Part shown: piece after piece, positions 50,766 to 60,515 of the stretch
Layout of the letters: every line of letters starts with the position of its first letter
How positions within the stretch are numbered: position 1 is the stretch's first letter
Source: Nostoc sp. FACHB-280
GTDB taxonomy: Bacteria > Cyanobacteriota > Cyanobacteriia > Cyanobacteriales > Nostocaceae
Direction of reading: 5' to 3'
NCBI RefSeq assembly: GCF_014697615.1
Contig: NZ_JACJSD010000015.1
Coordinates: forward strand, 88,995-152,994
DNA: 64,000 nucleotides
Made by a program: the position numbers and the translations under genes
Notes under the pieces: generated by a model
What the model was told of the DNA's origin: nothing
What the model saw: the letters and a program-made list of their open reading frames with translations, nothing else
Database searches by the model: none

Positions 50766-53432
50766 TTATTCTTGGCGCACACCTCCAACCACAGGTGTAA
50801 CTTGGTTAGTCGAAAATGGATCTGTACCACCAGTCCAATTAAAGTCACTAATGCGAATACTGAAGCCGCCTAATTCTAAGACAGGATTGTAGCGTAGGGT
50901 AATACCATAGGTGCGGCGGCTATATTCCAAAACATAGTCTGTACTGGTTTCTCTGCCTGTATCCAAGTTAATTGAGGTTTGAAAACCAATCCGAATGGGG
51001 CCATAAATTTGTTGCACAATTCCCGCGCTCAAGACTTGGTTATCAACAAATCTGTCAAACAAAAAAGGTGATAATCCGCTAGTTAAACCTCTGGAGTAAC
51101 TGATATTAAAGCCTGTGTAATCAAAAAAAGGACGGGAAAAATGGCCAATTTGTCCTTGTAAGCCCACTGAACCAATGAGATTTGTTTGGTCATCTCCACT
51201 GGTGTAATAAGTACTAGTACCTCTGATACTAGCTACCGCTTGTATATAAGGAACTACAGGTCTAGGTGTATAACGCAATCCGGCGGTAGCTGTGGGGGCT
51301 AATGGTTTTCCTTGCCAGAGAAATACACCAGTGCTGAGAGCGGCGCTGGCTTGTAGACGACCTAAAGAAACGCGATCAATTGTTTGGCCAATGTTGGTGC
51401 CAAATAGGTCTTGACGATCGCTATTGGCAGTAATATATTGTGCGCTTGCTTGATAGTCGAGATTAATACCACTTTTCCCTAGGGGAATAATCGGTGAGGT
51501 AACAACAGCACCCAAATTACTTTGAACAGTTTGAAAGCCAAGAGAACCGTTATACAAGCGATCGCGATAACTATATTCCACATTTAAAATATGGGGATTG
51601 CGATCGCCTAATTCTCTTCGCAGTCGCAAACTCGCCCGCAAATTTGAGTCTAGTTGGCTCACATCAAAACTAGTTAATTCACCAGAACCGCGCAGTGTGG
51701 TTTTTGGGTCTAAAACGGAATTCAGTTTACTTCTCACACCAAACAAAGATGCCGGATTTTCTACCCCTGACTGAATAGCTTCCTGCACAAAAAACTGTGG
51801 TGTAATTGTCCAACGTGTTGTTTCGGTATTAACTGGTGTAAAACTTCGTTCCAAATATAAACCACCACGGTCATCGCCATCATAGCCAGGTGAAACAATT
51901 GCCGGAGTTACTTCTTGTTCTCGGCGGTCAATGGTTTGGCTATCTACAGGGATGGGTAAACTCAGACCTTGATCAAATACCAAACGCTGACGCTCTGTTT
52001 TAATGCGGTCAATTAATGGGGCTTGGCGTGTCAGTGTAACTTTATTTGCCCGTAACTCTAGTTCGGGAGGTGAAAATGGGTCATTGGTAATTCGCACATC
52101 CCTAGCTTGCCAACCCCGTGGATAAAAATCGATGTGTCTGGCTTCAAATCGCAGTCGCTTAACTTGTCCACCTTGTTGTGGTGTTGGCAAATTACTAGCA
52201 CCACGACCACCGACAACCACATTCACTTCGCCGGGACTTCGGACATTAGTGAGGGGTTGATTGGCACGAATGCGATCGCTTGGTGGTCTGAGTTGTAAAC
52301 CACCGGGGGTATTCTCAGCAGGTAAAAAGCCCAAATCTGTAGAGGATGTGGGGATATATATTTCGCCTCTGCCATTTTCTAATTCCCCACTGTCTTGCAA
52401 AAAGTTATAAGTAAAACGTTGACCACGTAATACTTGATCACCTCTGGTCAAGGCAACATTTCCTTCCCCAACCGCAATTAAATTGGCTAAATTCACTTGC
52501 AGGCGATCGGCATCTACTACAGCCCCGTCAAACCGCACTACGACATTACCTTCCGCCGTCACAATTCGCCGTTGCTCATCATACTCCTGCCGATCTGAAA
52601 TTACTTCCACAATTCTTTCTCTGACTACTGGTGTGGTTGTCTGTGATGGCTGTTGGGGCGTGGGAGAAGTTGTGCTTGGGGGAGTTGGTTGGCTGGGCGA
52701 TTTAAATTCTATATTGGTCGGGGTATTCGATTGGCTAGTGAGGTTGCGAGATTTAAACTCAATAATATTTTGGACTGGCTGAGTATTAGGTATATAATCG
52801 CTAAATTTTCCCGAAAGATTAATAGTTTTTGGTTGCTGTGGCTGTGCTGTTGTTGTGTGTTGTGATGCTGGTGGAGTAACTTGTTCAGCAACGACTTTTG
52901 CTGCTGGGGGAAATTGCTGAACAGGTGACTGTGAGGTGATTTTTTCAGCAACGACTTTTGCGGGTGCGGGGAATTTTGCTTCCGCTACGGTCTGGGAGAC
53001 TGGTTCAGTGACAAATTTTGCGGGTGCGGGGAATTGCTGAACAGATGCACTAGTTTGTGATGGATTTTCACCAATTAGATTCACTGACTGAACGCCATAA
53101 CCAATGCTGAGAGGTTGTCCTAAACTTGTAGCACTTCTGGCGGGAGAAAATTGCGACAGTGCTGGGGGTAAAGTTTCTGGTGTATGGGGAGTGGGTAGAG
53201 TTTTTGTCTTGACTAAATTATCTGAAGTTGATGCGATCGGTACTAATTGAGGCGGTAGATTTTTAGTATCAGCAATTTTGACAGTTTGCGGTTTTTCAGC
53301 AGTGTTTTGGGTATCACTAGCTGGTTCTACAAAAGCATGAGTTTGGGTCTTGTCAATTGATGACAGCGAATTTGTAGATTTGATCGGTTCAATAACAGGA
53401 GGCGGCGCAGGCGGCAGAACTGGATGAAGCAT
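50766..53432 (-). CDS. DUF3769 protein, cyanobacterial LptD-like outer-membrane protein
   Basis: An 888-residue protein. Residues 1-270 are Pro/Gln/Thr-rich and contain repeated QQFPAPAKVVAE-like units. An LptA/OstA-type beta-jellyroll lies at about 280-370 (RIVTAEGNVVVRFDGAVVDA; GEGNVALTRGDQVLRGQ), and a beta-barrel fills about 480-888 (GGLYLERSFTPVNTETTRW; ISYSRGLTSGLSPFLF). The family is the cyanobacterial counterpart of LptD, which inserts lipopolysaccharide in the outer membrane. No signal peptide is seen at the called ATG, and an in-frame stop lies six codons upstream, so the usual N-terminal signal is missing or unusual. It stands upstream of the hps-like row, same strand, after a 317-bp gap. 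Confidence 0.85.
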   Translation of the reverse strand: MLHPVLPPAPPPVIEPIKSTNSLSSIDKTQTHAFVEPASDTQNTAEKPQTVKIADTKNLPPQLVPIASTSDNLVKTKTLPTPHTPETLPPALSQFSPARSATSLGQPLSIGYGVQSVNLIGENPSQTSASVQQFPAPAKFVTEPVSQTVAEAKFPAPAKVVAEKITSQSPVQQFPPAAKVVAEQVTPPASQHTTTAQPQQPKTINLSGKFSDYIPNTQPVQNIIEFKSRNLTSQSNTPTNIEFKSPSQPTPPSTTSPTPQQPSQTTTPVVRERIVEVISDRQEYDEQRRIVTAEGNVVVRFDGAVVDADRLQVNLANLIAVGEGNVALTRGDQVLRGQRFTYNFLQDSGELENGRGEIYIPTSSTDLGFLPAENTPGGLQLRPPSDRIRANQPLTNVRSPGEVNVVVGGRGASNLPTPQQGGQVKRLRFEARHIDFYPRGWQARDVRITNDPFSPPELELRANKVTLTRQAPLIDRIKTERQRLVFDQGLSLPIPVDSQTIDRREQEVTPAIVSPGYDGDDRGGLYLERSFTPVNTETTRWTITPQFFVQEAIQSGVENPASLFGVRSKLNSVLDPKTTLRGSGELTSFDVSQLDSNLRASLRLRRELGDRNPHILNVEYSYRDRLYNGSLGFQTVQSNLGAVVTSPIIPLGKSGINLDYQASAQYITANSDRQDLFGTNIGQTIDRVSLGRLQASAALSTGVFLWQGKPLAPTATAGLRYTPRPVVPYIQAVASIRGTSTYYTSGDDQTNLIGSVGLQGQIGHFSRPFFDYTGFNISYSRGLTSGLSPFLFDRFVDNQVLSAGIVQQIYGPIRIGFQTSINLDTGRETSTDYVLEYSRRTYGITLRYNPVLELGGFSIRISDFNWTGGTDPFSTNQVTPVVGGVRQE

Positions 53433-53820
53433 ATCTGGGCAAAATTAACCTAACAAATAGCCGACGAGTAGCCGGAAAGATGAGAACACCTGTGTCTTCC
53501 GACTTTTGCTTTCTGCCTACGTGCAGCAAGCTGCTAAAAAGAGGAAATCGCACTGTCTAGGACACTGCTAGAAAACGCCTTCCTACTAGGTAGCAACTTT
53601 GCGATCGCCTAATAAATAGTATATTTTAATACTATTACTTTAGTAATAACCCAGTTACTGTGAAGGGAAACTCCGTGTTAGCCAATGGCTGCGGATTTTC
53701 CCTGTGTAGCAACTGCTAATCGGTATTTAAACGTAAAGCTTTCCTGTAGGATAGCGAGCAATTGTCCGTGACTTTGGGTGTTTTCCACCTTCCGGCAGTC
53801 GCGGATAATTTGTCTTGTAC
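53433..53820. other. Gene-free stretch between psbI and the LptD-like gene
   Basis: No open frame, RNA or repeat was recognised. The promoter of the LptD-like gene should be at its left end, but no clear box is visible. One HIP1 site lies near 53601. Confidence 0.4.
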
Positions 53821-53937
53821 TTACTCTAAATCCCGACGGCCGGGGTTACGAGCAGGATCATTTGACAAGAATCCGAAGACAAAGATAGTCACAAAGAAGG
53901 CAACAACAATATAAACAGCGATTTTTAAAGTCAGCAT
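53821..53937 (-). CDS. psbI: Photosystem II reaction centre protein I
   Basis: A 38-residue single-span thylakoid protein that binds next to D1 in photosystem II and is needed for stable dimers. The sequence begins [16 protein letters not shown] and ends [14 protein letters not shown], the universal PsbI pattern. A longer 65-codon frame exists, but the ATG at 53937 has a good ribosome site (ggag, about 8 bp before the start) and gives the family's exact length. It is monocistronic on the minus strand. Confidence 0.97.
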   Translation of the reverse strand: MLTLKIAVYIVVAFFVTIFVFGFLSNDPARNPGRRDLE

Positions 53938-54124
53938 AGAAATATCTCCAAAGGGGGTCGGAAAAAGCTTCTCTCGGTATCTGCTATGCAGAAAAGATAG
54001 CTCCTTTATCTTACCCAAATCTTGTCTCGTTTTGAGCGCAATCTATTGAGGGAGAGGGCTATGTTATGACTACCCAATAGAGTATGGCACAAGTTTCGCT
54101 ATTATCTCATGCTGTGGGTTGTTT

Positions 54125-54225
54125 TATAGCAGAAGGCAGGAGGCAGGAGGCAGAAGGCAGGAGGTAAAAGTTTTATTATTCCTGGTATTCAGGCTTTCAT
54201 CATCTCCTAATATGTCTGACTACCG
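54125..54225. repeat. Dispersed intergenic repeat, copy 2 (tatagcagaaggcag family)
   Basis: It matches 5642-5720 at both ends (tatagcagaaggcag and tctgactaccg) and in the middle. It carries extra caggagg units, so the G-rich tract varies in length between the copies. Confidence 0.55.
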
Positions 54226-54464
54226 CTCTATGTAGCAGGTGATAGGTGACAGGTTCCAGAGTTAAATAAAAGTCTGTTGTTGTCGTTTACATTTACTAAT
54301 GTCCTAAGCAACCTAGATACATACTGCTATGAGTAGATGCCAATAAGATGTAGTTGTTGACTGGCTAATGTTGTGACGTTAATTAATGCCAGAGGTTTCC
54401 TGAAATTTTAGGGTGTAGGGGTGTGAGGGTGTGGGGTGTAGGTGTTCAGCACTCTTACACCCCT

Positions 54465-54651
54465 AGAGTGTGTTTTCAAACTCTGTGATCCCCCCAACCC
54501 CCCTTTTTAAGGTGAGCTAAGAAACTCTTAAAGTCCACGGCAGATGCTTCAAGTCGGGAAACCCGCCCAACGCACTGTCTCCCCTTTTTAAGGGGGATTT
54601 AGGGGGATCTAAAAAGTTAGGAGGCAAAATTAATAGTTTGAAAACACGCCC
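54465..54651. repeat. MITE-like element, copy 1 (GTTTGAAAA-ended family)
   Basis: About 187 bp. The left end agagtgtgttttcaaact pairs with the complement of agtttgaaaacacgccct. Inside, gatccccccaaccccccttttt and ccccttttt...aagggggattta segments give long complementary tracts. It resembles 58696-58864 in layout. The rest of the 54226-54707 gap has no gene. Confidence 0.6.
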
Positions 54652-54707
54652 TACACCCCTATACCCTTACACCCGCCTCAACCAAAAACCGAATTTATCT
54701 GATTTGA

Positions 54708-57239
54708 TCAGTTCACTTTCAAACCAGCCCTAGCTTGAATATATTCTGCTAGTTCGATTTTCACGGGTACAGCATTCCAAATTTCTTGGCAATATTCTTT
54801 AATGGCTCGGTCAGAAGAGAATTTACCCATCCTAGCTGCATTGAGAATTGACATTTTTGTCCAGTGTTCTTGGTCACGGTAAGCATGATTTACCTGATCT
54901 TGACAGTCAATGTAAGACTGGTAATCGGCAAACAGCAGATAAGGATCGTGGTACAACAGTGAGTCTACTAATGGCCGGAACAGATTAGTATCACCATGCG
55001 AGAAGAATCCTGAACTGATTAGGTCAATTACTTCTTTAAGTTGGTGATTGTTATGGTAATAATCCCAAGGGTTATAGCCTCTGGATTTTAATTCATATAC
55101 TTGTTCGGTTGTCAATCCAAACAAAAAGAAGTTTTCTGCGCCTACTTCTTCCCGGATTTCGATGTTAGCGCCATCAAGTGTGCCGATAGTTAGTGCGCCA
55201 TTCATGGCAAATTTCATATTGCCAGTCCCGGAAGCTTCTTTGCCAGCCGTAGAGATTTGTTCGGAAAGGTCAGCGGCTGGGTAAACTCGTTGACCAAACC
55301 TAACATTGTAATCAGGTAAGAATACTACTTTTAGGCGATCGCGCATATCGGGATCATTATTAATCACATCCCCAACGGAGTTGATGAGTTTAATGATTAA
55401 TTTCGCCATGAAATACCCAGGAGCAGCTTTTCCACCAAAAATAAAGGTGCGGGGTGTAATTTCCAGATTGGGATTGTCTTTGAGGCGTTTATAAAGGGTG
55501 ATGATGTGCAGCACATTCAGGTGTTGGCGCTTGTACTCATGCAGCCGCTTCACTTGCACATCAAACAGAGATGCAGGATTGACTTCAATCCCGTGGTTTT
55601 CCTTAATATAATTTGCCAAATAAGTCTTAATATCTTGCTTGGTTTGTCGCCATTCATGACGAAACTCAGCATCTTCCACAAAAGCTTCGAGTTGCTTTAA
55701 ATCTTCTAAATGGCTAATCCAATCTGTGCCAATTTTACGAGTAATCAAGTTAGCCAGGAGGGGATTACTGACGACTATCCAACGGCGGGGTGTGACACCA
55801 TTGGTTTTGTTGGTGAATTTCTCTGGCCAAAATTCGTAAAAGTCACGCAAAACATCTTGTTTGAGTAACTCTGTATGTAAGGCGGCGACACCGTTAATTG
55901 CATGGGAACCAACACTGGCTAAATGTGCCATGCGGACATATTTTTCCCCACTTTCATCAATCAATGATAACCGCGCTAGGCGATCGCCATCATCGGGATA
56001 TTTAGCACGCACTTGACCGAGAAAACGTTGGTTAATTTCATAGATAATTTGCAGATGTCTTGGCAGTAAGTGACTGAATAATTTTAAAGGCCACTTTTCT
56101 AAAGCCTCTGGTAACAAGGTGTGATTGGTGTAGCCAAAAGTATTTTGGGTAATTTGCCAAGCTTGATCCCACTCTAGTTCATACTCATCTACCAATAGCC
56201 GCATCAATTCTGCCACACCAATTGATGGGTGAGTGTCATTGAGTTGCACAGCAAACGACTGATGAAAAGTCTCTATGGTTTCGCCTTTTTGCAAGTGCAG
56301 CCGAATCATATCTTGCAGAGAACAAGACACAAAGAAATATTGTTGTTCTAGGCGCAGTTCCTTACCTTGCACCAAATCATCGTTAGGATAGAGAACTTTG
56401 GTAATATTCTCGGAAACTACCTTTTTGTTGACAGCACCGTAATAGTTACCATCATTAAATGCCTTAAATTCAAAAGATTCCGGCGCTTCGGCTTTCCACA
56501 ACCGTAAGGTATTCGCCGTGTTGACGCGATAACCTAATATGGGCGTATCGTAGGGAACACCTTTGACCACTTTATCGGGAATCCAACGCACCCGATAACG
56601 GCATTTTTCATCGTAATAGCCTTCGGTGCGACCACCAAACTTGACTTCGATGGTTTCTTCTAAACGGGGAATTTCCCAGGGGTTGCCTAAATGCAGCCAT
56701 TTATCTGTGATTTCGACTTGCCAACCATCCCGAATTTCTTGGTCAAAGATACCAAATTCGTAGCGAATTCCATAACCAATGGCGGGAATTTCGAGAGTTG
56801 ACAAAGAGTCCATATAACAAGCAGCCAGACGACCTAGACCACCATTTCCTAGTCCTGGTTCTTCTTCAATTTCGCGCAGTTGCACAAAATCTAGCCCGGT
56901 TTCTTCCACGGTTTGGCGGACTAAATCATAAATGCCCAAGTTGATTAAGTTATTGCTTAAGTGCGGCCCCAAGAGAAACTCTGCTGAGAGATAACTGACA
57001 ACTTTGACACCTTTTTTTGTATAGGCTTCCGTAGTTTTGAACCAGCGTTGCAACATGCGATCGCGCACGGTGTAAGCCAAAGCCATATAATAATCATTGG
57101 GCGTGGCTGTACCAGGATATTTACCTTGGATGTAAAAAAGATTATCAGCTAGGGCGCGTTTGATAGTTTCTTTACTTAATCCAGTGCGATCGTCTTCAAA
57201 TTCACACTGAAATATTGGAGCTTGCTCAAATGTCGTCAT
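54708..57239 (-). CDS. glgP: Glycogen/starch/alpha-glucan phosphorylase (classical GT35)
   Basis: An 843-residue enzyme that releases glucose-1-phosphate from glycogen. It aligns with the classical phosphorylase length and shows KVSYLSAEFLLG near the start, GNGGLGRLAACYMDSL, NDTHPSIGVAELMRLL, VKRLHEYKRQHLNVLH, and the pyridoxal-phosphate site EASGTGNMKFAMNGALTIGT. It starts a transcript on the minus strand. A second, sequence-divergent phosphorylase is at 60516-63080. The presence of both in one 9-kb stretch suggests different substrates or conditions. Confidence 0.97.
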   Translation of the reverse strand: MTTFEQAPIFQCEFEDDRTGLSKETIKRALADNLFYIQGKYPGTATPNDYYMALAYTVRDRMLQRWFKTTEAYTKKGVKVVSYLSAEFLLGPHLSNNLINLGIYDLVRQTVEETGLDFVQLREIEEEPGLGNGGLGRLAACYMDSLSTLEIPAIGYGIRYEFGIFDQEIRDGWQVEITDKWLHLGNPWEIPRLEETIEVKFGGRTEGYYDEKCRYRVRWIPDKVVKGVPYDTPILGYRVNTANTLRLWKAEAPESFEFKAFNDGNYYGAVNKKVVSENITKVLYPNDDLVQGKELRLEQQYFFVSCSLQDMIRLHLQKGETIETFHQSFAVQLNDTHPSIGVAELMRLLVDEYELEWDQAWQITQNTFGYTNHTLLPEALEKWPLKLFSHLLPRHLQIIYEINQRFLGQVRAKYPDDGDRLARLSLIDESGEKYVRMAHLASVGSHAINGVAALHTELLKQDVLRDFYEFWPEKFTNKTNGVTPRRWIVVSNPLLANLITRKIGTDWISHLEDLKQLEAFVEDAEFRHEWRQTKQDIKTYLANYIKENHGIEVNPASLFDVQVKRLHEYKRQHLNVLHIITLYKRLKDNPNLEITPRTFIFGGKAAPGYFMAKLIIKLINSVGDVINNDPDMRDRLKVVFLPDYNVRFGQRVYPAADLSEQISTAGKEASGTGNMKFAMNGALTIGTLDGANIEIREEVGAENFFLFGLTTEQVYELKSRGYNPWDYYHNNHQLKEVIDLISSGFFSHGDTNLFRPLVDSLLYHDPYLLFADYQSYIDCQDQVNHAYRDQEHWTKMSILNAARMGKFSSDRAIKEYCQEIWNAVPVKIELAEYIQARAGLKVN

Positions 57240-57732
57240 AATTATTTCCTATCAAGAATAGAGAGTAGACAAGAGCGAAATCACCACTTCTCACACCTAA
57301 GTCATCACAGTTGGTTTCATACTTTTAGTTGCTTCAGCCACAGTAATGAAACAAGCAAGTACTTATTAGGTATCAAGGTGATGTGCGATGTGATTTTTCT
57401 CTAGCTGACTCAATAAACTCTGAGGATTGCACCTTAAGTACCTGTACCGAAAAGTTTTACTACTATGGGAGAACATCGATAAAGCCAATGCGAACACCCT
57501 GTTTATGACTAAAACTTTCATTAACAGGGTTGGTATAACTTAAGTCATGATTATTCTATGACTTGGTTTCTTGAAAGGAAAAAAAGACACAATTTTCTTT
57601 AGATACGGTGGTAACAGGAGGCAGGGGAGCAGGGAGCGGGGAGCAAAGGGGGATAATATTAATATTTCTTCAATTCCCTCTGCATCCTTGCTTCTGGCCT
57701 TATTTCTGCCCCCTTCCCCTGCACCCTTGCGC

Positions 57733-58434
57733 TTAACAGCTTACCCCTGTTTCGGATAATTGCTGATTCATCCGATTTTTGACGACTTTTGCAGGTACGC
57801 CCACAGCCACGGAGAATGGCGGAATATCTTTAGTAACGACTGCACCTGCACCAATAACGCTACCTTGACCAATAGTTACGCCATCTAATACTGTGACTCC
57901 ATGTCCCAACCAACAATCATCTTCAATTACAATTCCTTTGCGTGTAATGCCTTGGTCTTTAATTGGCTCTAAGGGATTTGTAAAGTTGTGATTGTTAGCA
58001 TATATGCCGGAGTGGGCTGCAATCATACAGTGTTTGCCAATGGTAATATCTCCTGGCCCGGCAATACATACATGCGGGCCAATAAAAGTTTCTTCATCAA
58101 TATAAATAGATGTGTTGTCTAAACAACCAATATCAACATTGCGTTCAATAGCTACACCATGACTTATATGAATTTTATTATTGGAATGTCCTTGAGCATC
58201 AATTCTCACTCCTTTAAAGATATGCGCTTTTTGACCAATAGCGATGCAATTTGTCCCTAAAAATTCCACACCGTTTTGAATATAAACTGAACTGTCTAAC
58301 TGAGCAAAGATAGTGCGATACAACCAATTGCGGAGTTTTGTACCGAGAGCGATGGTTGGGATATCAGCTAATAATGTTGTGAGTATTACTTCCTTGAAAC
58401 GTTGAATTTTAGCGGCGTGGCTTTGGTTACTCAT
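57733..58434 (-). CDS. Hexapeptide-repeat (LbetaH) acyltransferase
   Basis: About 233 residues from the ATG at 58434; an in-frame ATG at 58497 would add 21 residues. The N-terminal 40 residues are helical, followed by left-handed beta-helix hexapeptides (SVYIQNGVEFLGTNCIAIG; HVCIAGPGDITIGKHC) and the usual active-site His region (AHSGIYANNHNF). The C-terminus has VLDGVTIGQGSVIGAGAVVTKDIPPFSVAVGVPAKVVKNR, the standard end of sugar O-acetyltransferases. The substrate is probably a cell-surface sugar or nodulation-like acyl acceptor. It could serve the polysaccharide genes of the window but is 7 kb away. Confidence 0.88.
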   Translation of the reverse strand: MSNQSHAAKIQRFKEVILTTLLADIPTIALGTKLRNWLYRTIFAQLDSSVYIQNGVEFLGTNCIAIGQKAHIFKGVRIDAQGHSNNKIHISHGVAIERNVDIGCLDNTSIYIDEETFIGPHVCIAGPGDITIGKHCMIAAHSGIYANNHNFTNPLEPIKDQGITRKGIVIEDDCWLGHGVTVLDGVTIGQGSVIGAGAVVTKDIPPFSVAVGVPAKVVKNRMNQQLSETGVSC

Positions 58435-58695
58435 GGCTATATTTTTCTGGGAGAGTGTTCTGTGAATGAAGTGAAATATAAATTGTGGATAGCGCAATTT
58501 ATCTGAAATTAAGCAAAAACTGAATTAGTGAGTCTTGAGCTACATCTTGTCAAAACATCGGAAAATAAATTGCAGGATAAAAATGTATTTGATGAAGGCT
58601 AATCTCGTTTTATCGATAGGCGATCGCTTGAGACTTTCTATCTCTTCATCAAGTACTTTTAGCAACAAAATATTGCATTTAGTATCAAGATTAAT

Positions 58696-58864
58696 CTCAG
58701 AGGGTGTTTGAAAATTCCTATGCTTGGTAGCAAAACATTTTAGATCCCCCTAAATCCCCTTAAAAAGGGGGGGTTTGATTCATTTCCTCCCTTGAAAAGG
58801 GGGGTTAGGGGGGATCAACAAGTGCTTAAAATCACAGCCAATTACTTTTCAAACAACCTCTCAG
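58696..58864. repeat. MITE-like element, copy 2 (GTTTGAAAA-ended family)
   Basis: About 169 bp. The left end ctcagagggtgtttgaaaa pairs with the complement of ttttcaaacaacctctcag. The interior holds gatccccctaaatcccc and aaaggggggttaggg blocks similar to 54465-54651. Confidence 0.65.
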
Positions 58865-59640
58865 TCAGATACTAATGCTGCTGCTAATTTTTCCAGCAAA
58901 TTACAGATGGCAATATCAACTATTTAACTATTTGATAGTTGAAATAAATTGATAGTTTTAACATCAAGTTGCTCTATGCAGTTTTTTTAAATATGTTCAA
59001 TGACCTAATTAAACAATGACAAATTCTTGCAATAACAATATATATGTGATTGTTGAAGCTCAAAATCTTCTGCGGACTGTTTACCAATCACAAGATAATT
59101 GCTGCTAGTTGTCTGGTTATTTTTAAGTCAATTAAAAATAAATTTTTAATTAAGGTGGAGTATCACCAACTTCAGCCATCACATTAAAGTTTACCATCGG
59201 TGCAAACAAGTATGCGCTTCCCCGACTGCAATGACGACTTTCTTGCAATAAATTTCTAGAGTATGCCGCTACGCTCATTCTGCACACGGATGATTTACAA
59301 CTTAACCAAGTCACGATTTCATTTAGATGGGTGGCTTTTCATAACAGTTGCCTCCCAGAATAACACATTTTATTTTTGATGGATCACTCCCAAGTCGGAA
59401 GTTTTTAACAATATAATTGATTTCCTAAAGTTGGTAGTTTAAACAACATTTATTTCATCCCCACCAACAAGATTACAAATCTTAGATTCGTAATTTAAAA
59501 TACATTAAAATAATCTAAAAAAACTTTGAATCAAGCAGACAAATTTGGGTATCTCTCTTCCTTGTCTACCCTGTCTCCCTTGTCTTTGTTGGTCACATAT
59601 AAAAAGAGACTGCTATAGATTTATACTCAGCAATCAGCAC
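58865..59640. other. Long gene-free stretch
   Basis: No gene was recognised. The only structure seen is a CT-rich tract at about 59567-59619 (cttgtctaccctgtctccc, ending gactgctatag), related to 13682-13743. Many A/T runs occur, without clear promoters. Confidence 0.4.
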
Positions 59641-59786
59641 TTATTTCAAGACAGTTCCGATTAGCCGAATTATTTCTTGCTTTTCCTTCATACAGAAACT
59701 TTCGGCACGAAACCGGATAGACATATAACCATAATTGCCAAATTTGTAAATCACCCAATCAGGTGAACCATCTGGACGATGTGTTT
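59641..59786 (-). pseudogene. Remnant of a short gene
   Basis: The minus strand can be read for 46 codons as HRPDGSPDWVIYKFGNYGYM and on to a stop at 59641. An in-frame stop lies two codons before this stretch and there is no proper start. The composition is protein-like, so it is most likely the 3' end of a decayed gene. The family is not recognised. Confidence 0.4.
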
Positions 59787-59911
59787 AGGATATCTCCTAT
59801 TATAAATTGTGAAGTCTAGAGAAAATCAACGCTCTGAGAAGGAATCCTCACAAGAAAACCAAATTTACAGACTAAGCTCCTTTAAATTAACTCTTACACT
59901 TGGTTGAAATT

Positions 59912-60235
59912 ATGGTTGAAATTAAACAAATCGTCCAGCAAGCTTTTAGAACTGGTTATTTGAGTATCGCCGATCGCAACCAGATACAAACTCTACTGCG
60001 ACGAGATTATGACTCAGAAGACTTGGACGCTTTTATCATTTTGCAACGAGCGATCTCCTCTGGTGAAGTGATGCAGGAATCAAAACCTCGTCCCAAAACT
60101 TCTGCCACACACCACAAGGATAGCGCATCTAATATCAAACTTGCTTATAAGATGGCAGCAGAGTTGGCTTATGCGGCGGCGCAACGTCTCACTATGCCAA
60201 AAAAACCGCAAGATCAGCCTTCTTTGGGCAGTTGA
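59912..60235 (+). CDS. Conserved-looking hypothetical protein
   Basis: About 107 residues from the ATG at 59912; an in-frame TTG at 59900 is less likely. The N-terminal half is a compact helical domain (KQIVQQAFRTGYLSIADRNQ; LLRRDYDSEDLDAFIILQRAISSG). The C-terminal half is basic and rich in Ala/Lys/Pro (LAYKMAAELAYAAAQRLTMP). No signal peptide is seen. Similar small proteins occur in other cyanobacteria in my recollection, but I cannot name the family or function. It precedes the second phosphorylase by 280 bp. Confidence 0.6.
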   Translation: MVEIKQIVQQAFRTGYLSIADRNQIQTLLRRDYDSEDLDAFIILQRAISSGEVMQESKPRPKTSATHHKDSASNIKLAYKMAAELAYAAAQRLTMPKKPQDQPSLGS

Positions 60236-60515
60236 ATATGACGAATAGACATTACCCTCTCTGTTCTAGGTGGGAATGGAGAGTTTTGATGTCAATAGCG
60301 CCTCAATTATTAAATTTTCCTTATTAATTCAGACAATCCAGCAGAACATCAAAAAGGAACAATCCGCTTGGGGCAAGGTTCTGCACTGACTTTCGGCTCA
60401 GTTTTTAATACTTAACAAAGTCATCTGTACTTTACAAACACAGTATAAAGAATTGGCAGCATTAGATAAACAAGGTAAACAATAACCATAGCTGAACTTG
60501 GAGAGTTGCTAACCT

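Noticed and set aside
53821..54018. 65-residue version of PsbI
   Set aside because: The extra N-terminal 27 residues are not part of the conserved 38-residue protein, and the ribosome site fits the inner ATG.
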